A DNA stretch of 64,000 bases from Eutreptiella sp. 'Long Island Sound 2002' (Eukaryota; Euglenozoa; Euglenophyceae; Eutreptiales; Eutreptiaceae), in NCBI GenBank assembly GCA_964036045.1, contig OZ038389.1, positions 64,460,453 through 64,524,452 on the forward strand, read 5' to 3'. The stretch's first letter is position 1, and each line of letters opens with the position of its first letter. The translations under genes were made by a program, and so were the position numbers. Below, piece by piece: positions 31,359 to 41,924 of this stretch. The notes beneath the pieces are model-generated. The model saw only the letters and a list, made by a program, of their open reading frames with translations. It was not told the DNA's origin and searched no databases.

Positions 31359-33151
31359 CCCTGCTCCACAGCCTGCAGGCGGGAGCGGCCTGGGTACGGT
31401 GGAGAGAGGCGGACGGGCGCCGGAGCCCGTATGTCCCCTTGGTGCAAGGCCAGGCGCTGCTCCACGCCGGGGGAATGGGGACCGTGGACTGGGGGGCGAT
31501 CGTGCACAACACGGCATGCAGGTGGATCACTGTGGCTGCCCCGCAGCCCATGCAATCACCACTGGCGTGCCACCGCCTCCTACGGGCGGTCCCCTCTTTG
31601 GCCCCCCACCATGCCCTCACAAGGGAAGTGTGGAGGGCCATGCTGAACCACACCAGGGAGTGGATGACGAACCCGGGTGCACGGTACCCGCCGGGACTGG
31701 TGCTCGGGCAGCTCACAGCCCCCACGCCCGGGGTCCGCCACGTCCTGCACAGGGCATCGGCCCTTACGGAACAGCTCACCGACGAGGTGCTGGACCTGGC
31801 ACTGGAGGCGCTGCGGGTGCTCTACCCGCAGGCCCAGATCCCGCCTGCGGGCACATCCAACCGCCTGGGCCGCCTGGGGTTGCAGCGCTGCGTCGAGGCC
31901 GCACACCCGGGAGGCGTGGTGGAACTGTGGCTAACACTCCACAACCAGTGCCCCGCGCAGGGCCACTGGTACCTGCACCAACTCCTCTTTCTGCCCTGGA
32001 CGGCCCCAGAGCACCGCCGACAGAATCCGTACCACACGCACCCGGAGCGCCTGGGCGTGCATAACTTCCCGCAGCCGGCCATGCCCGCCCTCCCGCCGTG
32101 GCAGAGCCCGGAGGCGCTGCAACAGGGCCCCCCGCGCGGCACGGCCACCACGGTACAGCAGAGGGGAAGCAGCAACGCGGACGGGGCAGAACCGGACTGC
32201 ACGAACTGCGGAGCGGTGGCCTGGACGGCGGCCTGCAGGCACCTTGCCCGGGATACCACGGGGCTCAAACATAACAGACCAGCGGACCGCAAGGCGCTGG
32301 CGTCCGCGGTCGCGGCCGTCACCATGGGGCCTGTGGCGGCGTGGCCAGCGCAACTGCTGCCCCACGTCCCCTGCCGAGACACGCGGCCCCGCCAGCCAGC
32401 CGCAACGCACACGCCGACGGCACCCCTCACGGCGGAGCAGCTGTACGTCGTCACGGCGGCGCTACTGGCAGACGGCGGGGAGAGCTTTGTCCACCACCAC
32501 GGCCCGGCGCAGATCGCGGGCAGCATACAAGGACCGCGGCGCGACGCGCCCCACCCGTGGCACGCCATGCTCCGCGAGCGCACCCGCGTTGGGGACGCGG
32601 GTGACGGCGCACCCCCTCCTGGGCCTCAGCAGGGGCAGGCACTGGTGCTGCAGGCGGCGGGCTACCAAGCCATCCTGCACGGTCACGCCGGGGGGTACCG
32701 GTCGCACATCCTGGCCGGGGGCCGCTGGACCGTCTGGCACGGCACCGCCAGGCAGGGGGCATTGCCGCCCCAGCCCCAAGTCAACTGGCAGCAGGGGCCC
32801 ACCCAGGCCTACTATATGACGGCGGACCCCTGGCCGCTAGCAGTCCTGCTACACACCGTCAGCGCCCCCAACAAGAGGCAGGAGCCGGAGTGGTCCAGCC
32901 CCCCCCCACTGGTCTGGAGCCCCGACCAGGAGGAGCATCTACGGGCCGCATTGCAGGGAGACGCCATCAGGGCCACGGACGTCCGGGACCTCCACGTAGG
33001 GTCAATCACGCACGCCCGCCCGGTGGCTACCCTTGCGGTTGCTCAACGGCGACAGCAGAACCCGCAGTGGGTGGTCTGCATGTTCAGCCCGGCGGACGCG
33101 CACATCGCCGTCTGCGACCCCGAGTCCGCGTGGCAGACTGCGCTCGCATGA
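31330..33151 (+). pseudogene. Continuation of LINE ORF1 or its own ORF, in the -1 frame
   Basis: From about 31330 a ~600-residue open stretch continues at GGLPQPLLLGVTLLHS. It is rich in Trp, His, Leu and Pro and looks globular. A small Cys/His group (CTNCGAVAW, then C-R-H) lies near 32200. No known domain is recognised. The protein leaves this frame just before the stop at 33149-33151 and continues in the next. Either ORF1 is a ~950-aa protein broken by indels, or the two frames are joined by recoding. Confidence 0.45.
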
Positions 33152-33981
33152 TCGTCAAGGCGCTACGGGAGGGCGAACACCACGCCCTCGTGCTCCAGGT
33201 CCGCCTGAAGGACAACGCCAAGGCAGCGAAACCGGGGGTGTGGCCGGCAGCGGCGCACCCCGCCGACCTAGAGCTCCAGCTGGTGGTCCCGACCACGGTG
33301 TCCCACTGGCTACAAGCCTTCCACAACCTGCGATGGAGGGGCAAGCCCGACCGCCAAATCGGCGCCACGCACTTGCAGGAGTGGCTGCAGGCAGACACGC
33401 AAAGCGACGCCATCCGGAGTCTCGGACCTGCGCCCGCGACACGAGCCCTCGATGCGACAGCCCCGGGCCGCGCTTTGGCGCCACACACGGTTCCACTGGC
33501 CAACCTGCCCTTGGACCCAGCGCCGGAGGGCGCCATCCGAAAGTCGGTGCCGCTCCCCACGGCGCGGGGGGCCACGGAGCCAACGAAATGCCCCCTGTGT
33601 GCAGACAAGTACTACACAAGCGGGGCGATGCTGGAACACCCTGCGTGGCACGCGGTGCACGCCGCCGCCCCGGTGGACGACAAGGAGGCGGCCTCCCACA
33701 TCCTCCAAGGGAGGGCACGGAGGTCCCCGTTGCACGCCCCGTACACCCGGCGCCCCCCGCCCGGGGCGGCCGGCCACGCAGACGGTGAGGAGAAGGCACC
33801 CAGGGCGGCCCTGGGGGCGGGCGATGCAGCCCAACAGGGGTCCATCCCCGCGGGACTGGCCCCCCTGGCCCCCCTGTGGGCTGCGCTGGGAGCAGGCTCC
33901 CCACACCCCATGGCCTCGGCACACCCAGGAGATCTGGCGGCTCCAGCGGACCCGGCGGCAATGCCGATGCGGGACAGCTGA
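33130..33981 (+). pseudogene. LINE region with C2H2-like finger, before the endonuclease
   Basis: Frame continues as ARMIVKALREGEHHALVLQV. A C2H2-type finger is visible: CPLCADKYYTSGAMLEHPAW followed by HAVH, at about 33592-33660. The rest is Ala/Pro-rich. The frame closes with TGA at 33979-33981, and the endonuclease begins in the same frame immediately after. This suggests one polypeptide whose CGA became TGA. Confidence 0.5.
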
Positions 33982-35199
33982 CTCCAGGAGGACGCGGCGG
34001 GCGACGCCCTATGGCTCCTCTCCTGGAACCTACGCAACGGCCTAGTCCCACCAGACCGGTCCCTCCGGGACACGCTCTGACGGCGCCGGGGGCCGGCGGC
34101 CTGTACCGACAAGGAGCAGCTCATCACCGGCATGCTACCCTGGGAGGGGGGCTTAGCCATCATGCTCCAGGAAACAGGGATCGCCAACCGGGCGCAGGAG
34201 ATGCACGTGGCCGCAGCACTCCGGGACAAGGGGTACACCCCCTTCCTCAGCAGCCGGCTGGCAGAGACGGGGGCCACCTCCACCTCGAGAGGGGGAGGCT
34301 TCCTCACCGCGGTCAGCAGCAAGTACGTGGCGGAGCACGAGGTGCTCAGTTTCACGGAAATTGTCCAAGGGAAGGCCACGGCCCTAAATATCGGCACGGA
34401 CGGGGGGGGGCTCACCCTCATCAACGTCCACGGACCGCAGGAAGGCTGCTCCCCGTGGGCGGGAAGGGCGGCGTTCTGGGCCGACATACAAATGTATGCC
34501 ACGGCGCGCAGCCTCGGTGGGAGACACCCGGTGGTCATCGCCGGCGACACCAACGTCTACATGGATGCCACAACCAAACGGGCCACGGAGCACTTCCGGC
34601 TGGGCTGGGAGGCCTGCGGTTTCCGGAGGGCCATGGCAGGCGGCGCGGAGTACATGACTTCCACGCTCCACCCGTCCCGGCACAGGGTGGACACCTTCAT
34701 GGTCAACGAGCCCCCCCTTCCGTGGTCCCTGCGGGAAAGCATCTGGGCCCGCAGCATGGCACACCCCCAGGTGGTCGAGTCGGACCACCCCCCCGTCCGC
34801 CTAGCCCTGCCAGGCCTCCTCCACGTGGCGGTGCACAGGGCGCTGCCCGCCCCCTACAGCCACACAGAGGGCCGCCTCCTCCCGTACTACGCCGAGGCCG
34901 CGCCCGTCCAGCGCTGCCTGTGGGCAGCGGTCACCGCCGCGCAGGACGAGCCCTCCCTGGCGCCCTGGCTGGGCCCCTCAGAGCAGCAAGCCTACGGGTC
35001 CATGCCCGCGGCCGCAGTGGACACGGTGTTCGAACACCTCCATGCGGCGCATGACGCCCTGGGGCGTGTGGTGGGACGCCGACAGCCATCCCCGGCGGGG
35101 ACGGACCCGGCGGGAGGGGACCCCCCTGAGAGCGGAAAACGGCTCCAGGCGGCGATCCTCCGCCACGACACCCTGGCAGCGTGCGCGCGGGCGGCGTAG
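33982..35199 (+). pseudogene. LINE AP-like (EEP family) endonuclease domain
   Basis: The domain starts ALWLLSWNLRNGL (the N-terminal WN strand), then IMLQETG with the metal-binding Glu at about 34171. It continues with LTLINVHGP, VVIAGDTNVYMD (the GD-x-N motif, near 34535-34567), HRVDTFMV and ESDHPPV (the SDH motif near 34777-34785). These are the catalytic hallmarks of apurinic-type LINE endonucleases, which nick the target DNA to prime reverse transcription. An in-frame TGA at 34078-34080 interrupts it (CTC-TGA-CGG, one C-to-T from CGA). Another stop, TAG, ends the frame at 35197-35199. Confidence 0.85.
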
Positions 35200-35596
35200 C
35201 AAGCAGACGCGGCATGGCATGGCATCCGGTCCTAGGCGGCGCTCCGGCTCACGGAAGAGCTGCGGGGTGCGTTGCCCGGGTTCCGCCAAGCCACGGAGGG
35301 CCAGCTACAGGAGGAGCTGGAAAGGCAAGCAGCCGCCCTCGAAGAGGACATCCGCCACTTGCGCGCACTCCTGGCGGCTGACCGCAAGCGCGCCATCAAA
35401 GATTTCTGGCGCCGTCACGCCCAGGACATCGCCCAGCGGTGGAAAGCTGTGCGGGGGGCCATAGAGGTAGAGGCCCCGGGCTTGTCGGGCCTCTGGAACG
35501 TGCGGATCCCCAACACCCAAACGCTCCTCACAGATGCCCACGACGTGATGTTCGCGGTTTCGCACCTTCTGGCGGGAACTGTATGACAAACGCCCG
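35200..35596 (+). pseudogene. LINE linker before RT, coiled-coil-like
   Basis: The same frame as the endonuclease resumes at about 35215-35586. It has a charged helical stretch (EEDIRHLRALLAADRKRAIK) and then DFWRRHAQDIAQRWK, typical of the region before LINE RTs. Near 35555 the protein shifts frame to FWRELYDKRPVDLPVFQ. Confidence 0.55.
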
Positions 35597-37495
35597 GTGG
35601 ACCTCCCCGTCTTCCAGGCGGTCCTCAGCCGCCACGTGCCCCGGGTCCCTGAAGGGGCCTGGCCCCAAGTCCAGCAGTACTCCATGCAGGACCTGCAGTC
35701 CGCCCTGGACAAGGCCGATGGCAAGGCCCCGGGTCCCAACCACGTGGAGGCCCGTTTCATCAATGCCCTCCCGGCACCTGTCCAGTGGCTCCTGGTCCAC
35801 TCCTACCGGGCCATCCTCCGCGGCGCCCCGCCGCCCATGCACTGGAGGGACGCGCACATCTGGCTCAGCCCCAAAGTGCCGGGCTCCGCCCGACTGGACG
35901 ACTACAGGCCCATAGCCCTGGGCCAGCTGGACATGAAGCTGCTCACGGGCCCCCTCACCCAGCGCATCATGGAAGTGCTCACACGACACGGAGTGGTCAG
36001 CGACTGGCAACACGGGGCCCTCCCCGGCTCCAACACCGCCCCCCCCCTGTTCATGGCGCAGCGGCAGCTCCAGCGGGGAAGGCCCAACTACGTCTTCTCC
36101 TTCGGCGCCCGCAAGGTCTTCGGCACCGCCCCGCACGGCGCCCTCCACCTCATCCTTCGCCACCTCTCCGTGCCGCCGGAGGTAATCGACCTCCTGCTCT
36201 TCCTCCACACATGCGCCAGGTTGCGCATCGTCACCGCGCACGGGCGGACACAGCCCGTCCACATGCTGCGTGGCGTCCGGCAGGGCAACCCTGAAAGCCC
36301 CCTGCTGTACGCGCTCCTCCTGGAGCCCCTGCTCAGGGCCCCGGGGCACCGTCTGCGTTTGCCCTGAGAGGCTGAACAGGGCCTCATCCAGGCCTACATA
36401 GACGACCTGCTTGTGGTTGCCCACACGCTGCAGCACTTCGTCGAGGGCGTGGAAGCGATGGCCGCGTACTTGGGGATGATGGGCTTGGAGCTCAACCCCC
36501 GCAAGTGCGCCATGGCCAACAGGGAGGGGGTCCCGGGCCTGCAACTGCGCCTCTGTCCCCACCTGGAAAACCCATGGCACTGGGTGCCGGCGGCGGACCC
36601 CGTCCCCTACCTGGGACTCCAGCTGCAGCCGGACGGGGAGTCCTCCCTGCAGCGCAAACACCGCCTGCGCCTGGCGGCGGTGCACCACTGGTGCCTCAAC
36701 ACCCTCGCACCGCCGAAAGTCGTGCAGGACGTCATCCTGGCGATCCTAGGGGGAGTGACGCAGTATGTCGCCCCCTTCATCGCCGACGACTCCGACACCG
36801 CGCGCCACCTGGACCACATCACGGTCCAGGTCGCGAAAGACAGGGCGCGATACTCCTTCGACGCCTCGCGGGACAGCCTGCAGGATGACCGGACCCTGGA
36901 GCTCACGCGGGTGCCAACGGGGTGCCAGCAGACAGCGGTGGCCCTCGTTGGCTCATCCGTCCACAACCGCTCAACCTCCGTGCGCGTTGAGGTCACCAGG
37001 ATGTTCTGGGAAGTCGCCGGCGCGCACGGCATATGCCCTGAGGTGCACTACCCCGTCCCGGAATTCGCAACCCTGGCGGGGGGCGACTGGGTCCACCGCA
37101 TACCCCGGGCCCTGGCCGCCCTGGGCGTGGGGCTCTACAACCCCATCGCGTGCCCCGGGGCGGCCCACGTCCAACTACAGTCCCCGCCGGGCAACATCGT
37201 CACGCTGCGCACCGCCAAGCTACGACACCGCGACACGTGCCGCCTGACGGTGCCGCACACGACGCCGTGGCATGGGCAGCACGGGCCGCACCACCCCTTC
37301 CCCGACAATGACAACCCGTGGCCGACAGCTCTGCGGGAGTGCCTCCACCAGTGCGCCGATGAACCCCTCCACTATTGCCGCCGTGAGCAGGAGCCCACCA
37401 ACCACCCCGGGTGGCGCGACGCTTTGATCCACCTCTCCCACACCACCGGCACGCGGGGGCCCCGACTGAGACTCGTCCACCCCCACGAGGGCTAA
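35597..37495 (+). pseudogene. LINE reverse transcriptase
   Basis: RT signatures: DGKAPGPNHVEARF (motif 0), RLDDYRPIAL (motif 2), GALPGSNTAPPLFM, then motif A as FGARKVFGTAPHGAL, motif B LRGVRQGNPESPLLYALLLEPLL, catalytic YIDD at 36395-36406, and VPYLGLQL. A TGA at 36365-36367 splits it between motifs B and C. In motif A the catalytic Asp is replaced by Gly (GGC at 36104-36106), and the second Asp (usually FD) is also Gly (36122-36124). The protein would not polymerise DNA. The C-terminal ~250 residues after YLG resemble the LINE thumb and connection. Confidence 0.85.
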
Positions 37496-38750
37496 GAAGG
37501 ACGCCCACACCGGCCCACGGGTGACCCCGGACGGCATGCACCTTCACGTCGGGGGCTACCGCCGTCGGGGCAGCCTATCGCCCCCCACGCAGGGGACGGC
37601 ATACCACCCGCCGGCGGCCCTCCTGTACATCGTCCGCGACGTACTCGCGGACGGTGAGCACCAAGAGCCTAACGCGGATGTGGCGTGGCCCGAACCCCTG
37701 TGCCCACGGTTCCACGCGCCGACGCTGATATGGTTGGTGACTACGGACGACCAGTGCACCCGGGCGACAGAGCAAGCGCAGCTCCGGACCCAGTGGGTGA
37801 TAGTGCAGGTGGGGGCAGGCCAGCCCAGGACCCGCCGGCTCCCCCGCGGCAACGCCCTGCTGGTAGTTACGGAAGTGCCGCACGACCCACACATGGCGGT
37901 GCACGCGCTGAAGAACCAACCGGAGGACACGGGACACCTGGTGGTCCACCAGCGCGGAGGCCCGGCATGGCTCAGGGAACAGGTAACGGCGCTCCGGTCC
38001 TGGGCAAGCAAGATCGCTGGGGCAGAGGTCCGACTACACGACCATAGACCAACTGACCCCCAGCCACCCCGACGTCAGGTGGCACTCCGCCGACCTCAAC
38101 GCGGGGTGGCTCAGCCCCGGCGGGTACTACTGGATCCCGGAGGCCTGGGGCAACACCTCCTCCGATGCGTTGGGGGGCGGACCCTGCAGGCACGCCACCA
38201 GCGTCGCTCTCGCCGCCGACCTCACCCGCACGTCGGCGGTGGCCATCTCGGGCGTGGTGCCCGACGGAGAGGGGGTGGCCGCCTCCCTCCCCCTGCAATA
38301 CGACGCCCACCGGCCGTGGGTCCATACGGTGGACGCCGAAGTCATCCTCCACCTCCTGCGACACGCGGATCGCGAGCGGGCCACGGGAGTCCCCGCGGGA
38401 GCGGCAAAGGTGGTCACCCAGATGCCCCTACGATGGCCCCAGGACGGCCTGCGTGCGCGAGGGCAGCACGCCGAACACCCGTTCTGGTATGCCCGAGCCA
38501 CCTCCCACCACAGCGACGCCCTACTACACAAGGCGGACTGGGCGGCGTCCCAGGACACCGTCCTACAGAACACGCCCCTGGGCCCCAGCCACGCCCAGCT
38601 CAGAGTCGCCGGTCATGACGGCCACCTCGACCTATGGCCCCCCACGATGCTAACGCTCGCCGCGGTCGCCCAGCGGGCACAGACGGACCATGCGCTGACG
38701 CACCGAGGACACACACCTCTGGGCGCAGCCCACGCCACAGCGTATGTCCA
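37496..38750 (+). pseudogene. LINE ORF2 region after RT, possible RNase H remnant
   Basis: Two frames carry protein-like sequence: 37521-~38045, then ~38046-38750 one frame on. In the second, SVALAADLTRTSAVAISGVV followed by VDAEVILHLLRHAD has the spacing of an RNase H core (Asp in strand 1, Ala-Glu at the helix), but no DS motif follows. RNase H is known in some LINE clades. I consider it weak. No other domain is recognised. Confidence 0.35.
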
Positions 38751-39326
38751 CGCCCGGGAACCACCGCGACGGGCACCGACCACTGGGCGCTGCGGGCCAG
38801 GGACGGCCACACGCCGGTGCAACGCAGGCTCCGTGTCCGCAAGGAGCGGCTCTCTGGCGTCGCCGTTCTCCCGCAGCCGTGCCTCCTCTGCGGCGGCCCG
38901 GAGGAGACCCCGGTGCACATGCACGTGGGCTGCGCCCACTCACGGCTCCTCTGGCCTGACTACCGCCAAGCGGTGAAGGAGGCGGCCCGCCACCTCCTGC
39001 CTGGGGAGGAGACTCTATGGGTGGCCTCGCGGCGCTCCGAGGGCGCCGCATGGACAGAAGTCCTCTGCTCTGGGCTGGTGCCCGAGGCGGCGGAGGCGCA
39101 GCTCCGCGCCATAGCCCGCTACGACCCGCCGGGAGGGACCTCCATGGACAATTCTCTCCACCACATGCTCCGGCTGGGTGATTTCGCAAGGGAGCTCCGC
39201 AACCACCGGCTGGAGCAACTCCTCCGCAAGCCCCTAAGCGCAGCGGCCCGGGTGCACCGATGGCTCAATGCGGCAGAGGGCAGCTGCCCCCCCCCCCTCC
39301 CCCGCGCCCTGACAAGGACTTCGTAG
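38751..39326 (+). pseudogene. LINE ORF2 C-terminal CCHC knuckle
   Basis: After another frame change the sequence reads HTPVQRRLRVRKERL, then CLLCGGPEETPVHMHVGC, spaced C-x2-C-x8-H-x4-C. That is the classic C-terminal zinc knuckle of LINE ORF2 proteins, near 38880-38934. A helical tail follows up to the stop at 39324-39326. In most LINEs the protein would end soon after this; here more ORFs follow. Confidence 0.75.
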
Positions 39327-40665
39327 CCTCCCTCTGTGTCGTGAATGGCACTCTGGAGCGCCTGCCGCAAGAGGACCCCCACCCGTACCGGGACCTCCCA
39401 GGGGGTTTCTCGGAGCACCTACAAGACGCCCTCTTCCCACGGTGGATCATCGGGCGCGGCTCCATGACCGCATGGGAGGCCCGAATGGTGGGCGAGGAGC
39501 GGGCGAGCGAATGGGGCCGGTGTTGCGCCGCCACGCACGCCCCGGAGACCCCTGCACAACGGTATGCCGCCATCCTGCTCGAGGGGTGGGGGCTGCACAC
39601 CCAGCCGCGGCCCACCATGATCTGCGGGGCGGGCCCTGACCACCCGTGGGACACTTCGGCAAAGGAATGGCTACAGGCGGCCCCGGAGCCACAAGCGGGG
39701 TGGAGTGGGGACGTGTCCTCGCTCATCCGAGCGCCTGTTCCCCCCCGCATTGTCCACCACACCGCCAACGTGCTCCGAGCCAGGGAGGTACACACATGGG
39801 GACGCGACGCGGCCACCATCCGGTGGCTCCCCCCGGAGGGCGGAGCTGCCCGGCTCACCGTGGCGCACTTCAAAACTGGGGGACCTGTGTACGACGACGC
39901 CCTGTCCCGGCTGGGCGACATTCTGGGACCCTTACTCCTCATGCTCCCCACCGGCCTTGCAACCGCGCTGCGCCAGGAGCTAGACAGCTGCGACGGGCTG
40001 CGGGTAGGGTGGGAGGCAGTCCCGGACGGCAGCCTACTGGCCCTCCTCCACCGGGACGCCGCGGACGCGTGCCAGTGGCACACGCTGGTGCCCCATCTCA
40101 CCAGGCGCCACGTGTATATGGCAACCCCCCCCGGGGACAGCCCCGGCCGGCGTGGGATGACCTCATCGCCACCTTCCACGACCAGGGGGTCCTCCCCAAC
40201 GACACGTGGCAGGAGGTCCGGCAGAAGACGCTCGGCAGGGACTACCGGCGCCGCGTTCGCACCCGCCTGCTGGAGCTCCGGGACCCCCTCTGCCAGAAGT
40301 TGAACGACCTCTGGCTCCGCCGTCTCGGCCCCTGGTCGCTGCCCTCCCACCTCCCACACACCTGCCACCTCTGCGGTGCATGCGACACGGTATCCACCAA
40401 CACGCTGACGGGCGCCAACAGGTGCGCGCAGTGCTCCCAGGTGGCCGTGTGCCCTGGCCCGAACCTCGCGCGGGCCCGCACAGGCGCAAGGAAGAGGAGG
40501 CTTTGCACCGGCGCATCAGGGGAGCACACGCCCCCTCACAACAGCGCGCGGGCCCCGCGGGCGCCGCCCTCCTTTGGATCCACGTGCACCTGCGGGACCC
40601 CACCTCCGTCACGCACCTGTCGCTCGTGTTCGCGCCCTAACTGCCACTTGCTGCTGTGCTTTTGA
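39260..40665 (+). pseudogene. Extra LINE ORF after the knuckle, with zinc-ribbon-like Cys pairs
   Basis: An open frame 39260-~40150 (Trp, His and Leu-rich, globular-looking) continues after one shift in 39646-40665. The second part has a helical basic stretch (DDLIATFHDQGVLPNDTWQE, then DYRRRVRTRLLELRDPL). It then has two Cys pairs, CHLCGACD and CAQC, 24 residues apart, resembling a zinc ribbon. Function unknown. It could be the C-terminal half of a very long ORF2 or a separate ORF. Confidence 0.45.
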
Positions 40666-41924
40666 GAGCCCACAGCACCATGCCTCGCCGACGGGGGGAC
40701 GGGCCGGGGCACGTCAGAGCCCGCCGCCGAGCGCAGGAGGCGGCCGTCCGGGGCCTGGTAGCGGACGCGGTGACAGAGGCGCACGAGGCGCACGCTGCCG
40801 CCCAGCACGACCCGGCGGGCAGTGCGAGGGCATTCCTCAGCGAGGCCGCCCTCCCGGCGGTCCGCGCCCTGAACAGGGCGGGGGCCCCTACGCTGCTCCC
40901 GGCAATGCACCGGATCGTGAACGCTATCCGGCCAGGGCTCATCAGCCCGAAGGCGGCCCTCTACGGGCACTGGATGCAGTGGCGCACGTCCAACCGGTCA
41001 TGCCGGCCCCTGTGCATGGGGGACACCATGCGCCTGACGGGCGCGGGGTCTGCCATGTCCCTTCACAGCAGCGCCCCAGCCCTGCTGCACGCCCTCAGGA
41101 CGCGCTGCCCCGGGGACACGGCCCCGTACCTGAATCAGGCGCGGGCCACACACCCGGGAAGAGTCTCCGAGTTGGACGCGGCACTCCACCTTCTACATCC
41201 GCCGGACGGGGACCTGGAGGTGGGCGAAATCACGGTGTTCGTGGAGGGCGCGGACGAGGCGCCCACCCGCCCCCGCCCGACCAACCCGGTGTACGACGGC
41301 GCCAGGCCGACCCCCCCGTACGCCGTCATGTGCGAGCCGTTCCCCAGGGAGCCCACCTGGATCCCGCCTTCCCGCCGGCGACGCACGCACCCCGCGGATG
41401 GGCCAACCGGAACCTGTCCCCCTGCCCCTCCAGGACCAGGGGTGCCCACCACAGGGGGCAGGTCCTCTGGCAAGAGCGCCTGGGCACCCCCCTGCTCCTC
41501 CTCGTCGTCGCGACCCGCGGGGACCCCGAGCAGGTCCTGGGGATCACCCCCACCCACCCGTACGGGGCAGCGCCCGTACCCCGCCCCCCCCTCCCGGCGC
41601 CCGCGGCGCGGGACGGGGTACACCTTCCTGCGAGCACAGGAGGTCACCGCCGTTACGGGGGTCCACCTAGTGCGGCTCCCCTCGGCACCACCGGACGACC
41701 CCCGAGGGCCCAGGGCCCTGAGCCCCGCCCCAGACCGGGAGCTGTGGCGCGACGTGTGGGACGCGTGGCTCATCCGCCTCCCGCCCCAATGCCGATTAAT
41801 GGCCACCGGCTCCCGCCCGCACGGCGCTAACGCCACCGCCGGGCCCCCCTCCCCTCCTCCCCTCCCCCCTGCAAAGCACTACACAGCGCCGCCCACAGCA
41901 CAACACGGATGCGGCGGGAGGTAG
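40656..41924 (+). CDS. LINE-associated ORF, unknown function
   Basis: 422 aa. The N-terminus is strongly basic (MPRRRGDGPGHVRARRRAQE), then Ala-rich helices. A structured part has PLCMGDTMRLTGAGSAMSLH and LEVGEITVFVEGADEAPTRP. Residues about 240-320 look out of phase: a neighbouring frame reads better there (VLWQERLGTPLLLLVVATRG, then DPEQVLGITPTHPYGAAPV). The original frame returns at GYTFLRAQEVTAVTGVHLVR. Two compensating indels would explain this. No known domain. Confidence 0.4.
   Translation: MLLRAHSTMPRRRGDGPGHVRARRRAQEAAVRGLVADAVTEAHEAHAAAQHDPAGSARAFLSEAALPAVRALNRAGAPTLLPAMHRIVNAIRPGLISPKAALYGHWMQWRTSNRSCRPLCMGDTMRLTGAGSAMSLHSSAPALLHALRTRCPGDTAPYLNQARATHPGRVSELDAALHLLHPPDGDLEVGEITVFVEGADEAPTRPRPTNPVYDGARPTPPYAVMCEPFPREPTWIPPSRRRRTHPADGPTGTCPPAPPGPGVPTTGGRSSGKSAWAPPCSSSSSRPAGTPSRSWGSPPPTRTGQRPYPAPPSRRPRRGTGYTFLRAQEVTAVTGVHLVRLPSAPPDDPRGPRALSPAPDRELWRDVWDAWLIRLPPQCRLMATGSRPHGANATAGPPSPPPLPPAKHYTAPPTAQHGCGGR

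Noticed and set aside
34078-34080. UGA recoded as an amino acid in the LINE
   Set aside because: Other frameshifts and the loss of RT Asp residues show a decayed copy, and each UGA is explained by a single CpG transition.
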